A DNA stretch of 64,000 nt from Ophiobolus disseminans (taxonomy: Eukaryota; Ascomycota; Dothideomycetes; Pleosporales; Phaeosphaeriaceae), in NCBI GenBank assembly GCA_010093685.1, contig MU006231.1, positions 1 through 64,000 of the forward strand, in the 5' to 3' direction. How positions within the stretch are numbered: position 1 is the first letter of the stretch; each line of letters opens with the position of its first letter. A model generated the notes under the pieces. That model did no database searches and had not been told where the DNA came from. It saw only the letters and a program-made list of their open reading frames with translations. Of this stretch, positions 20,992-33,009 are shown one piece after another. The position numbers and the translations under genes were made by a program.

Positions 20992-22002
20992 CGCCAGTGG
21001 CGTTGAGATGCTGGCTTCTTCAAGATCCGATACTTCACGCGAGAGCACATGCAACATGTTTGGCAAGCCGATCAAGGTATGCCAACCCAATCCGCAATGG
21101 CCTCTAGCCACCTTTCACAGCATTCTCCATCCTACCGACACCATGCATTGCCCACCCACAAACAAAGAGAAAAGGAAAACGACTCGACAGCCCACTGAAA
21201 CTCAAAACACTCGTTCGAAGCTCGACATCACGGCCGGCGAAATCGGCATCCCTACACCAGACAACCTACCTTTTTCCCAGCCCCGAAATTATCAAAGCGC
21301 ACCACGAACCCGATCAAAATACTGTAGTAGCACTGCGGCCAGATAACGATACTCGATTGAACCTCAGTGTGAAACAACCCGACATTTCGTGGCCAGAGGC
21401 GACCCAGCCCTTGATGCAGTTGATACTGGACAACGCGGTCATCAATGGCACTAAGCTTAATAATATTGGCAACGATGTTAAAAACAACATACCGAGCAAC
21501 TAAAACGCTTGAAGACAAGCGAGATATGGTTGGAGAGCAGTCGCACAGCTACACCCATCGGGGGTTGCTAACCATCTCCAGAAACATTGAAGGGGCGCAA
21601 GATAAGATTGGAGAGCGGCCACAATTGTATGGGGCGATATTTGGGAGGCTTGATGCGCGGCAATGGGGGTGAGATGAACGCTTTTTGAGCGCAAGGGCAT
21701 ATCAGAAACAACGTAGTATCTTACGAAGCACGTCTCCGAAAAGAAACCCCATTCAGCAGGAACAAATGCCGTACGCCGGAGTCGCGCACGAGGATAAAGT
21801 AAAAGTCTCGATTGGACACACGTACAACAAGCGAGAGAAGCATGAATCAACACGAGGAATTCCGACAACAACAATAACCATCAAATTGCTACAACACAAC
21901 ACAACACAATACATCCACTCCCCGCTCCACCCCATCCCATCACACAATGCACAATCCCCCCACCATCTCTACACCCCCGCGCATATCCACAACCCCCCAA
22001 AT
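20992..22002. other. Intergenic with one coding-like fragment
   Basis: No complete gene is recognised. The plus-strand frame around 21269-21503 stays open and reads like protein (YLFPSPEIIKAHHEPDQN ... SWPEATQPLMQLILDN), ending in TAA. It has no clear start and may be a remnant. The right part is very C-rich on the plus strand. Confidence 0.35.
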
Positions 22003-23667
22003 CTACATAACTAGCACCCCCAGAACCTCAGGCAACCACTCCGTCCACCTCCTCCCACCCCCCCTCCTCCAAACCCTCTCCAACCCCTGCACCGCAACAG
22101 GAATATTGCGAAACCCCGTACGCGCATAAATAGCATTCATGTATGCTACAAAAAAAGCGCGCTGCGCCGGATCTTCAGCCTCGGCGCCGGCGACGAAACA
22201 CGGCCACACGAGCGCGTGTGCGCCGTGCGTGTGGGGCGGGATGGAGGAGAGGCGGGATATTAGGTCACTGATGGTGCGAGATTGGGCGGTATTATAGTGG
22301 GAATCTGTATTTGCTTGCGGTGATGGCGAAAAGGAGGAGGATGAGGTAGCGCGACGAATGTAGATGGTACAAGCATCGTCAAAGCACTGTCTAACTTGAT
22401 CGAAGATGCGCGCATTTATCGATTCAGCTTCGTACTTTTCGTACATGAGCCAATTTTGCCATGTCTGGAAGGACTTGTGGATTGCGGGGATGCCGCTTGT
22501 TTCGCCTGAGAGGGGGAGGCCGAGGAGTTCGAACCTAGTCTGCGTTAACGTCTATTACTTTTCGTTTTGCATAGCTTGACTCACATGTTTGTTTGAGTTT
22601 CGAGGAACCTTGTGATGGTGGAGTTTTCGTTTCGTGTACGGCTGTTCTCGGCTAGGCAGAGCAGCATGCGCAGGAGATGGCTGCACGTTGGGCTGCCGGT
22701 TACCGTTTCACCAACAAGGAGGACGATGATTGTGGCCCATGTGAAATGGTTGAAGACTTGGTCTTGGGTTGCTGAATCAGAGTGTTTGCGGAGGTGGGAA
22801 ATGACCATGGCGCGACTGTCTTCTGCGGCGTCGCGGACGTTTGGGGCGTGTCGACTCAGGTGTTGGGCTGCGACGACGCATACGGTTCGGCGGAGGACAT
22901 CGTTTTCGAAAGCCATGGGGAGGATAACCTCGCGGTAGCCGTTGGAGGCGGTGTCTAGGACGACCATGACTGGGGCGATGGCGTCGGAGAAGTAGGAGAA
23001 CAGCATTCGTGTTCCTGCATCGACTGGTGCGAGCCAGGGTTGTATGTTGGTGTAGATAAAAGTGTGTTGCAAAGCTGTATTGTCGGCTCGAAAGATTTCT
23101 TCTTCATCATCTCCAGAGTCGGTTGGATTAATTTGGTTCGACAAGAGTTGTACGGAACAATTTGGGGTGTCTGTAGATGCGGATAACTGCATATTGTAAT
23201 CCAGTCCTTCGGCAGATGATGGGACAGGAAAGGACATTGTACACTTTGACGTCGGACTTTTGATCGCTATCACGCCTTTCTCTTCCATCTCTTTTCGCTT
23301 CAGCTCTCTCGTCCTATTCTCAGGCCATTGTAATACCGGAAATACTGTTGTGTTTGGCAGACGAGATTCAGCACCGTCCCTAATATCAGGTATCTTGCAA
23401 TCCTTGAGTAGTCCCCTTCTTGCGACTCCATCTGTGAACCGTATACGATTGGCACCAGAGCACTCGATACCTTTCTTGATACACTTGCCACACGAAGGCT
23501 CAGCTTTGTCGCATATGATACGACGGCGCGAGCACTGAAAGCATCCTGATGCCGTTAGTTCGAAACGGAGTGGCTTTGTGGTAGTCTTGGGGTAATTTAC
23601 CTCGCTCTTTTGGTGTGGGTTTGCCGCTCCCGCTTCTGGCCGTGAATGGCACACTTCTGGAGGTCAT
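22003..23667 (-). CDS. Zn2Cys6 transcription factor
   Basis: Three exons (23667-23601, 23545-22585, 22534-22003) encode a 519-residue regulator. The binuclear zinc cluster has the spacing C-X2-C-X6-C-X6-C-X2-C-X6-C (Cys24, 27, 34, 41, 44, 51), so it should bind DNA. The C-terminal half resembles the fungal-specific TF domain of the Fungal_trans_2 type, with FSYFSDAIAPVM and HLLRMLLCLAENS. The ATG at 23667 is chosen because splicing a 55-nt intron (GTAAAT...CATCAG) puts KPTPKERG directly before the first Cys; the unspliced frame has only a GTG start. The second intron is 50 nt. Targets are unknown. Confidence 0.88.
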
Positions 23668-24009
23668 GCTATGGACTGCTCACAACTGCCATGATGAGCA
23701 CTGATAACATCACACCATGGGGATGAATAGGAACTCTATTCTGTTGACTTGCAAGCTTCCGCGAGTGATGTTGCAAGTGAAATCGTTTCGGGCCGAAGGT
23801 TTCGCTCAAGATAAGGAAGCTGCGTTACGTAAGCACCATGCATTGTGAGAAACTCCCTTCATGTATTTCATCCGTAGTATTATTTTAGGTTAGAGTTGAA
23901 AGCCTCTGTAATGTTCAAAACGCGGCGATACAGGTTAGTGTGTGGTATTTAATACTATTCATACAGCCTTCCTTCCACATTCTACTGCCCCATATACACA
24001 TCTTAACGA
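23668..24009. other. Spacer between AVT1-like gene and TF gene
   Basis: Both flanking genes are on the minus strand, so this holds the transporter's 3' region and the regulator's promoter. Nothing else was seen. Confidence 0.4.
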
Positions 24010-26094
24010 CTAAGCACCAATCAACTCCTTGGGTAGACAAGCAAACACCGTACTAACAACCGCCATAATAGTGCTGACCACAATCAGCACCCAGTTCATC
24101 GTCTTTTCGGCCTTGGATATCTCCTTGCCGAATAGCTTCAAGTGGAACGCTAGTGGCAGAATAATGCAAACTGAGAAACACGCAACACTACCGAGCAGCG
24201 TCATGATACGGTCAAAGGACGGGAACAGAATAGCAATAATGACGAAAATGATGATGGTGACGACGCGGAGCGTGATCTTGGCAATGCCACGGTTGAGGCC
24301 AGACATGCCGTTCATGGAGGAGGAGGTGGCAAGGGAGCGGGTGTCGAGGCCGAAGAGAACTTCAAAAGTGGAGACAATAGGTCGGGCGTTCAATGGCACC
24401 TTCGTCAACGGGATGATAGCGATGCAAATGGCGATGAAGACGGAGATCCAAGCTGGGTACCCCTTGGTGAGAAAGATGTTGTTCGTGACCTCGTCTCGGA
24501 CGTCGTTGCCAAACATGAGAATACCGGCGCATGCCAGACCTGTGTCGAGAAGGTAGGTAAAGATGTAGGTAATGTCGACGCCACGGCGGTACTTGTAGGG
24601 GTGGCGCATGTCGCGGTAGATATTGGGGAACACGCTATGTCCGCCCCATGGTGACATCAACAGGCCAATGGAAAGCGGGATGGTGAGCCAGTTGTCCGGA
24701 AAGAGGTATTGAGTCATAGGTTGGCGGATGGAGCCGGGGGCATGCGGCTTGAGTAGCCCGTCGACCCAGACAGCGAGGACAACTGAGGTGGAGTTAGTAT
24801 GGTGCTTGGAGTAATTGGATGGGAGACTTACTGCCGAAACAAGACATGACGCCTAGAACGGATGTGAAAGATAGGAAGCGTAGAGGTAGGAAGCTCAGGG
24901 GTATTAGGATGCATCCACAGACGTATTTCCAGACGAGTACCCCCCATCCAGGGATGAGCGTGTCCATGCTGTCTGCAAACAGAACTACGAGGGCGACGCA
25001 TGCTGCGAGTAGCTCGAGCGAGAACAGTATGCTCACCGCAATACGGGCTTTGTTACCAAAGGAGACGTATGCGAGGTCGGCGAAGGTGATGAGGGAACTG
25101 TCGACGTCGAGGCATTTGGCGAGGAGCTTGGCCGTGTAGGATGTAACAATGGCCGACCACGCCAAGAAGATCATGCCCACAACCCATCCAGAGTATTTCA
25201 GGGCCAGGGGAAGCGTGAGCAGCCCAACGCCTACCAAGACGTTGACGGAATTGAAGATTGTCTGCGGCAACGTGGATTGGCCGACGACCACGTTGATGAT
25301 GTGTCCGTCTTCTTCAATCTGCTTCACCAGCAATGGCTCGCGCTCCTGCTCGGGCTCGGTGACACCCTTCAGTTGCTGGTCGGTGAAGAGGCGTCCGGCA
25401 TGGCGCATAGACGACTCGTTGACGCGCGCCGAAAGACTGGCGTATCCGGTGCCATAGCTGCCTCCAAAGGGCGACGATAGCGATGGTTCGATGTTGAATA
25501 TGCTCTCGCCCCTCGCCCTCAGCCGCTGTTCCACCTGGTTCGGCAGCAGCCGTGTCTCTTCTGTGGCCCCATTCTCCTCATCCACGACAGCGTTATCCGA
25601 CGGCCGACGGTGTTCGTTTTCATTTTGGAGGGCATGGCGCAGGGCAGATCGCTGGTCCTGGGGAGAGGGCGAGGGGAGTCCGGCGCGTGGGAAGTTCGCG
25701 GGGACCGACTCACCGTCGTCATCGGTCTCGACGCGGAAGCTGGGTCGGACGGGCGTGATCTCGAAGAAGCCGGCTGCCCGCTGCCACGAGCGGGCAAAGT
25801 TGTTGATGCTGTTGACGCCGCCGGCATTGCTCAATGCGCCGATCTGCTGCGAGATGGAGGATCTGCACGGCTGTGTTAGACACTATCCATAGCGTAGTTG
25901 CCGTCGAGAGCTCACCTCCGCCTCCGCACCTCACCGGGCATCCGCGACCACGTGCCCGAGGCCGCCGTGCTCTCGCCGCTTGGCCTCCGCTCCAGCTGGT
26001 CCCATTGCACGCGACTGCCCGTTGAGCCTACGGACCCGCGGTGCGCGCCGTCGTATTCGTCCCATGTGGACGGCTTCTTGCCCTTGATGTCCAT
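24010..26094 (-). CDS. Vacuolar amino acid transporter, AVT1-like (AAAP family)
   Basis: Three exons (26094-25916, 25862-24832, 24782-24010) encode 660 residues. A long hydrophilic N-terminus of about 270 residues is followed by roughly eleven hydrophobic helices starting at QTIFNSVNVLVGVGLLTLPL, the usual first helix of AAAP permeases. The region SPWGGHSVFPNIYRDMRHPY is highly characteristic of AVT1. Yeast Avt1 takes neutral amino acids into the vacuole by proton antiport, and this protein probably does the same. Introns are 53 and 49 nt. The acceptor of the first (GTGCAG) is fixed by reading phase into SSISQQIGALSNAGG. It is divergent from the eRF1 gene. Confidence 0.92.
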
Positions 26095-26747
26095 TAGAAA
26101 TAGCCTTCACTCATGTGCAGGAACATAAGAGGAAAAGGTGCAAAGTCAAGATAAGGAAGCCAGAGGTGGAGCCGTCATCTAAGAGACTAAAACTCAGTCG
26201 TTGGGGCGCTGCAGGGAGCGGGCGCTAGGTTCTTGAATCGATGAGGGCTATCGTCGGAAGCAGGATTGGCTGGCAGACTGCATGGCCGGCAATCGCATCT
26301 GCCTCTGGGCGGCGATGGCATGATATGAGGATATCTAGGGCAACTATCACGGGTTATGGCCCCGCAGCCGTCGTCATTGGCACACAATGCGTGCATGATG
26401 CATGGCACATGTTCGGGAGTCCTGCCACAGCCGCCGCCCGCTGAGTGGCCGCCCAAGCGAACGGTAGGGTCCGCGACGGTGCTGCCTTGGGGTCAGCATC
26501 GGCCTCCCACGCCCACGCCCACCGAGTGAAGATATAATTTCACCAACGCGCCAGCGCCACTGCACTCCTCCTTCACCCTCAACCAGCGTTAAGCGCGCAC
26601 AGTGAACGGCCGCATAGCACCCTTTCACCCACGCCCGCCGCTTGTCGGCACATATTGTCGCTTGCCCCTCGTATAAAGAAAACTTTGAACCCCACCATTT
26701 GACCCTCCGCCTCACCACCCCTCCACATTCACACCCTCTTCGCCGCC
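26095..26747. promoter_or_regulatory. Divergent promoter region, AVT1-like / eRF1
   Basis: This 653-bp spacer separates two start codons on opposite strands. The last 50 bases before the eRF1 ATG are pyrimidine-rich, as in many highly expressed fungal genes. No defined factor site was identified. Confidence 0.45.
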
Positions 26748-28115
26748 ATGTCGTCCAAGGAGCAGCAGCAGCCCAACGACGCCGAGAAGAACATCGAGAT
26801 CTGGAAGGTCAAGAAGCTGATCAAGCGTCTGGAAGCCGCACGTGGAAATGGCACATCCATGATTTCCCTCATCATCCGTAAGCCAGAGCGGTACAAACAC
26901 AATAGGCAACAAACTAACTCGTGTGCAGCGCCCAAGGACCAGGTCTCGCGCGCCGCCAAGATGTTGGCTGAAGAATTCGGCACCGCCTCCAACATCAAGT
27001 CGCGCGTCAACCGCCTCTCCGTCCTCTCCGCCATCACCTCCACCCAGCAGCGCCTCAAGCTGTACTCAAAGGTCCCCACGAACGGCCTCGTCATCTACTG
27101 CGGTGAAATCATCACCGCAGAGGGCAAGGAGCGCAAAATCAACATCGACTTCGAGCCCTTCAAGCCCATCAACACCTCGCTCTACCTCTGCGACAACAAG
27201 TTTCACACCGAGGCCCTGAGCGAGCTGCTCGAGTCGGACCAGAAGTTCGGCTTCATCATCATGGACGGAAACGGCGCGCTCTTCGGCACGCTGTCAGGAA
27301 ACACCCGCGAGATTGTCCACAAGTTCTCCGTCGACCTGCCCAAGAAGCACGGCCGTGGTGGTCAGTCCGCCCTGCGCTTCGCCCGTCTACGAGAGGAGAA
27401 GCGTCACAACTACGTCCGCAAGGTCGCCGAGCTGGCTGTCCAGAACTTTGTCACCGCCGACAAGGTCAACGTTGCCGGTATCATCCTCGCCGGTTCCGCC
27501 GACTTCAAGACCGAATTGAACCAGTCCGATCTCTTCGACAACCGCCTCCAGTCCAAGGTCATCAAGGTCGTCGACGTGTCGTACGGAGGCGAGAACGGTT
27601 TCAACCAGGCCATCGAATTGTCCGGCGAGACTCTCAGCAACGTAAAGTTCATCCAAGAGAAGAAGCTCATCAACGAGTACTTCGACCACATCTCCAAGAA
27701 CTCTGGCAAAATCTGCTACGGCATCGACGACACACTCAAGGCTCTGGATGCCGGTGCTGCTGAGACTCTGATTGTCTTTGAGAACTTGGAAATCACCCGC
27801 TGGCAGCTGAAGAGCTCCGACGGCACCGAGATCATCCTGCACACCACCAAAGCGCAGGAGCAAGACCGGAGCATATTCATGGACAAGGAGACGGGCCAGG
27901 AGATGGAGGTCATTGAACAAGGCTCTATGTTGGAGTGGCTGGCCGAGATGTACCAGAAGTTTGGCGCAAACCTCGAGTTCGTCTCCGATCGTTCGTCCGA
28001 AGGCAACCAGTTCGTCAAGGGCTTTGGTGGCATCGGCGCCATCCTCCGCTACGCCCTCAACTTTGAGCAGCTCGCCGATTTCGACGATGATGAAGACGAG
28101 TTCTACGATGATTGA
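26748..28115 (+). CDS. SUP45: Eukaryotic peptide chain release factor 1 (eRF1)
   Basis: Two exons (26748-26877, 26929-28115) encode 438 residues, the usual eRF1 length. The N-domain has GTASNIKS (NIKS about 65-68) and YLCDNKF (about 129-135), which read stop codons. The M-domain has [19 protein letters not shown] with the GGQ at about 187-189 that triggers peptidyl-tRNA hydrolysis. The acidic tail [12 protein letters not shown] binds eRF3. The 51-nt intron at 26878-26928 (GTAAGC...GTGCAG) is a multiple of three with no stop codon. Removing it gives the invariant [19 protein letters not shown] junction. The protein acts in the cytosol with eRF3 at translation termination. Confidence 0.97.
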   Translation: MSSKEQQQPNDAEKNIEIWKVKKLIKRLEAARGNGTSMISLIIRKPERYKHNRQQTNSCAAPKDQVSRAAKMLAEEFGTASNIKSRVNRLSVLSAITSTQQRLKLYSKVPTNGLVIYCGEIITAEGKERKINIDFEPFKPINTSLYLCDNKFHTEALSELLESDQKFGFIIMDGNGALFGTLSGNTREIVHKFSVDLPKKHGRGGQSALRFARLREEKRHNYVRKVAELAVQNFVTADKVNVAGIILAGSADFKTELNQSDLFDNRLQSKVIKVVDVSYGGENGFNQAIELSGETLSNVKFIQEKKLINEYFDHISKNSGKICYGIDDTLKALDAGAAETLIVFENLEITRWQLKSSDGTEIILHTTKAQEQDRSIFMDKETGQEMEVIEQGSMLEWLAEMYQKFGANLEFVSDRSSEGNQFVKGFGGIGAILRYALNFEQLADFDDDEDEFYDD

Positions 28116-28882
28116 CGGTTGTGCGCCCTCGCTGACCGCGAGGTGCCGGCTCCACTCCACGCGTCGAGTGAGGGAACGTCCGGTGCCTGCGCCCAAGGTC
28201 GAACCGACGCGTCTGAGATGAAGGACGGAGCTGTTGAAGCCATGACGCTTCGCCTCTCCAGATTGTAAATGCATTGAGAGTGCTCACGGAGGGTTTGCAA
28301 TGTGAGTGCGTCGCGATCAGGTCGCCCGAGTTGTTCTAACAAGATTCCAGGTTGATGAAGTACCCATTCTTACCACGACCCACTCTCGCTACAACGGAGA
28401 GGCAGCCGTCTTATCGCTCTCAAAGTCCTGACTACAGAGCTGGTGGCTAAAATCTTGGCTACAATCGAGTGCCAGGAACAACGGAGAATGGTTAAGATCG
28501 ATCATCTACTTGTGACCATATCCCACGGGTAGAATTAGTGGATGAAGAGGAGGCAAATTGCTCATGTGCACATGCGTCAGCTAGTCGCTCGTTCAAACCA
28601 AGCTGAAATAAAACTTCGATTTTCCAGAGCTTGTGACGTGACAATGAGTGATGTAACGTAATTTCGAATCCATCTGCAACACCACCCCACCATCAATGTT
28701 CAATCAACATCTCCCACCCCTAAGAAGTATGCAAACTCATCCAGCCCACTCCAATCTTTGGAGGTAACAAAATATATTCCAGGGTTCTGACGCGCCGATG
28801 CCGCTCCTCGGTACTAGTTCCGAACGTCAAGAGCAAACTCCAACTCAACCCACGAATCATTGCATTACACCACCTGCACACA
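28116..28882. other. Spacer between eRF1 and PHA2
   Basis: This holds the eRF1 3' region and the PHA2 promoter. No additional gene, RNA gene or clear regulatory motif was found. Confidence 0.4.
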
Positions 28883-30032
28883 ATGGGCGAGCACGAGAGG
28901 CCGGTAGTAGCCTATTTGGGTCCTGAAGCTAGCTATACTCACCAGGTAAGGCGATCTATCGACTTTAGAAGCTCATTCATTATTTCGGTTCATCCTAAAA
29001 GCATTGCAATCCTTCTCGCTTACTCCAACTCCCCCATCACCTTCCCCATCCCATTCTATTCATATCTGAAATACACATCTACCAATACCTACTCATTCAA
29101 ACGAACAGGCCGCCCTCAGCACCTTCCCCAACAAAGAAACCACCACACTCTCCCCCCGCACCACCATCGCAGATGTCTTTTCCGCGGTGCAAAACCGCTC
29201 CGCACACCGCGGCGTCGTGCCCTTTGAGAACAGCTCCAACGGCAGCGTAGTCTTCACGCTTGACCTCATCGCCAATCTGCACGGCATGCATCCCGATGTA
29301 CTGGTGTGCGGGGAGGCGTATGTGGCTGTGAAGCACTGTCTTTTGGGTCACGCCGCGGGTATTCCGAGTACGCAAAAGGAGGGGGAGGTTAGGATCGATC
29401 CGCAATTCACCAACCCCTTGGCAATTCCAAAGTCAGATTTGAGTCGCGTCAAGAAACTCTACTCGCATCCTCAGGCGTGGGGCCAGTGTAAAGCGTTCCT
29501 AGCGACGTATCTCAAGGGCGTGCCGCGCCACGACGTGGATAGCACGTCTCGGGCCGCGGAAATCGTGGCCGCCGATAAAACGGGCGAATCTGCAGCGTTG
29601 TCGAGTCTCGCTGCCGCGGATGTGTTTGGTCTGGATGTTCTGGCCGAAAGCATTAATGATCGAAAGGGAAACACGACGCGCTTCCTAGTCATACGGCACG
29701 CTTCATCCCCTCCCTTACCCTCGCCCTCGCTCTCACTCCCAACCCCAAACCCCCCAACTCCTTGGAAATCCCTCATAACATTCACACTCAACCACACCGC
29801 ACCAGGCAGTCTCGCACAGTGCCTGTCCGCCTTCTCGTCCCACGGGCTGAGCCTGACATCCATCAATACGCGGCCCAGCGGCGTCGAAAACTGGCATTAT
29901 GTTTTCTTTGTGGAGTGCGGGGGGCGCAAGGAAGATGGGGAGGGGGAGGGTGATGTGAATCGTGCGTTGGGGGAGCTTGGTGGTGTGGCGCGTACGTGGC
30001 GGTGGTTGGGGAGTTGGGAGAGTAGGCTCTGA
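28883..30032 (+). CDS. PHA2: Prephenate dehydratase
   Basis: Two exons (28883-28945, 29109-30032) encode 328 residues. The dehydratase domain begins VAYLGPEASYTHQ and contains VVPFENSSNGSV and NDRKGNTTRFLVI, whose Thr-Arg-Phe is the catalytic signature. A C-terminal ACT domain (GSLAQCLSAFSSHGLSLTSI and NTRPSG) would bind phenylalanine for feedback control. A Pro/Ser-rich linker of about 20 residues joins the domains. The enzyme converts prephenate to phenylpyruvate in phenylalanine synthesis. The single intron is 163 nt, long for this window. Its 3' end converges on the seryl-tRNA synthetase gene 627 bp away. Confidence 0.95.
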
Positions 30033-30659
30033 GTTGGGAGATGTGCGTTTGGGAGCGTGATATTGTGAAAAAGGAGATATGAGGAGGAACAGAGTGGGTG
30101 GGAGGCGCATGAACTACATCTCCATGGTGACAAAGAGCAACAATGTTGACACTGAAATAGAGAGTGTACGAACATTTGATTCATATCCAGACACACCATC
30201 TTCCCGCCACCTTGTGACATTTAGTCCACATTTTCTTCTCCCGCAACTGCGATCGGAACCTGGCACCTTGAATTTTTGCTTCGCGAATACATCTTGTCGA
30301 GGCGCAGTTTCTACGCTCAGTGTTGAGGCCAATCGTAGATTTTCCAGAGCTTTGATTAATGATAGTCCGAGCCACTCATCACTTAGCATCACCAAACAAT
30401 AGCAGCAATTCGTCAAAGAAAGGGGTCTTGTGTTTAGAATCTCTGATAATTTGGACATCTCTGCCATGTACGGGGTTGCACTGTACATAAATGCACCTAT
30501 CCCTCAGGCAAGAATGCACATCGAGACCAAAGTCCCACATAGCTGCTATCGAGAAGATGTAGCTGAGAACAGTCATGTCCTAACGCATACATTTGCTGCC
30601 GACACATGTCCATATCCGCCGTAAATTTTCTGATGAGCAAGGTCCTATCCAGACGCCTT
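30033..30659. other. Convergent 3' spacer
   Basis: This lies between the ends of PHA2 (plus) and the seryl-tRNA synthetase gene (minus). Frames of about 60-125 codons on both strands lack recognisable domains; they are likely 3' UTR sequence. Confidence 0.4.
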
Positions 30660-32275
30660 CTATTTTGTCCGGTCCGGGATGGCCTTGTCGTCCTTTGGTT
30701 GTTTCCACTCCTTGACAAACGGTAAGAACTCAGGCTGACCGGGAATGTATTTCTGAAGCACTTTAGGAACGTTGAAGCCTTCGGGGGTTTGGTAGTTCTC
30801 GAGGATGCAGCAGAGTGTTCGCTCGGTGGCGCAAACTATTGTAACAAGAACGTCAGCACACATGCTTCAGGAACCTACTATCGAAGAAGGGCTGTGGAGG
30901 CGAAATTGAGACTTACGTGTGCCGTTCAGCGCATGAACGTACTCCTTCCGGGTCGAGGTCTGCTTCTTGACGCCAAATCGGATCTCGAGCTCGCGTGTCT
31001 GGTAGTCTGTGCAATTTGAGATTGAGACAAGCTCTTTGTACTCGCCGCCGCCGGTGACGGGGAACCAAGCCTCGAGGTCGCGCTTCATCGCTGCGGCGTT
31101 GTCTATTATTTGTCAATTTAGCCACCCCCATTACTGTATGCTGTCCACTTACTCAGCGCTCCTGAGACGATGGCAACAACCTGGTACGGCAGTCCGAGGC
31201 TCTGGTAGAACTCCTCAGACGTGGCCAGCATGTCGTCGAATGCCTCCCATGACTTCTCGGGGTGTGTGAGGAGAAACTGCTCCACTTTCTCAAACTGGTG
31301 TATTCTGAAGATGCCCCACGCGTCCTTTCCGTGTGATCCAGCCTCCTTCCGGAAGTTGGTAGAGTAACCGGCGTACTTGATGGGCAGATCCGCGGTGCCC
31401 AGCCACTCCTCTGAATGCAGGGCTGAGATGGGCTGTTCCGAAGTAGCGATGAGGTACTTGTCGGTCTCGGGCTTGTCCTTGCTCTCGGTGACTTTGTAGA
31501 GCTCTTCGTCGAAGTCTGAGAGTTGTGCGGTCTTGGCCATCTGGTCCCTCAGCATGACTACACACCAGTCAGTATTTGTCTCTCGTTAAATCGTGAATGG
31601 GCGCCACTTACAAAATGGAGGCTGATTTGGTGTGTATCCCTTGTTGAACAGAAACTCGAGGCCGTAGTTGATGAGGGCGAGGTTGAGGAACAGGCCGTAT
31701 CCGGTGAGACAGTACCCCCTGTGTCCAACAATCTTCACACCTCTCTCTGGATCGTAACCGGCCAGACGCGTCAGTACGCCATGATGTGGGATACCGTCTG
31801 CCTTGAACTCGGCTTTCCTGTCCTCTGGCGCCCACGTCTTTACCACCGCATTGTCGTCCTCGGTGTTTGACACCGGGACCTTGTCGTGGACGTAATTGCC
31901 AATGGACTTGCACTTTGCGTTAAGCTTTGCCAGCTTCTGGTTGGCCTCCTCTTCTTTGGTCGCCTTGTCCTGCTTGAGCCTCTTCATCTGCTCGAGCAGG
32001 TCCGTGGCATCCTCCTTGGCCTTCTTTTTCGCGCCCACCTGCTTCTGCAACGCGTTTATCTCGGAGCCGATTTGCGTCGCATCGTACTGGGTCACTCGGT
32101 GGTCTTCCCAGTCGGCGATGACTTCGTCTACGATCTCGACGGGCGCGTTCCGCTTTCGTTGGGATTCACGAATCTTTTCTGGGTTTCCCCCACGGGACTC
32201 GATAAAGTCTTGGCTGTGCAGTTGCGTTAGCTTTTGATACAAATTCGAATTGATCAAGACGTACATTTCGAGCAT
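30660..32275 (-). CDS. SES1: Cytosolic seryl-tRNA synthetase
   Basis: Five exons (32275-32265, 32213-31612, 31557-31153, 31102-30917, 30835-30660) encode 459 residues. The first coding exon is only 11 nt; splicing gives [20 protein letters not shown], the conserved N-terminus. A coiled-coil tRNA-binding arm ([20 protein letters not shown] and following Lys/Glu-rich helix) precedes the class II catalytic core. That core has motif 2 in [20 protein letters not shown] and motif 3 in [18 protein letters not shown]. The enzyme charges tRNA-Ser with serine. Introns are 51, 54, 50 and 81 nt with GTACGT or GTAAGT donors. All phases agree, and the model ends in an ordinary fungal Lys-rich tail. Confidence 0.95.
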
Positions 32276-33009
32276 CTTGTATGATCGATCGGGTGTGTTT
32301 ACAGCTGAATAGCGTGGTCGTGTGGTTATGAAGCGGATCGCATATGTACAAGGAGGGGTGAATCAACGCAGAGTCATGGGCTGCTTATCGATAAGACGAC
32401 GCACTCCAAAACACTAAAACTGACTCCTCAACTGTGACTGTTCCAGGGACTCATCGTCTTTTCATACATCATAGCCTACTACAGTATCTATTTTGTTGCC
32501 ATTGGTTATCGTCATCGATGAAACCTATAGGATGAGTTCTCGATCAAACCCATGTAACCATGCGACTGTATGATGTTGGAAGCCTGACAGACAACACGGA
32601 AAGAAGCGCAGCAATCTAAGAAGAGAGTCAAGATTCATTGATGTCGAATAAGGAGGTGCTAATACAGCACTTCAACCCATGTGGCATTCTGGTTCACAAT
32701 CCCTTCTTCTACCAATTGCGGTATTCAGACGACATTCCAGGTACCCAAACTGATCGAAATACATTAGTAAGCATGATCGTGAAGACGAGCCAGACATATC
32801 TTCATTCAACGTCGCATATGTACCAACTACATGTGAGCTAGAGCAGGTAAGAACAGTTCTTCGTCCACTTTGCTCGACACCAACGCTCCATGATCAGAGA
32901 CGTGAATACAGACAGCACACGCGTTTAGCAGTGAGCTGGAAGAACCTCACTTCGAGGATGATTGTAGTCTGCTCGGGTATATCTGTGAATGTGAAGTAAG
33001 CTACACTAG
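32276..33009. other. Upstream spacer of SES1; no gene recognised
   Basis: This contains the SES1 promoter and the 3' flank of the cyclotransferase-like pseudogene. A TGACTC core occurs near 32420, but it is not a full Gcn4/Cpc1 site. Nothing else is supported. Confidence 0.4.

Noticed and set aside
27387..28274. 295-codon open frame on the minus strand
   Set aside because: It lies opposite the eRF1 coding sequence. Biased third positions of a highly expressed gene keep the antisense frame open; it has no domain.
32400..32440. Possible Gcn4/Cpc1 site upstream of SES1
   Set aside because: Only the TGACTC core is present, without the final A of TGACTCA, and one such match is expected by chance.
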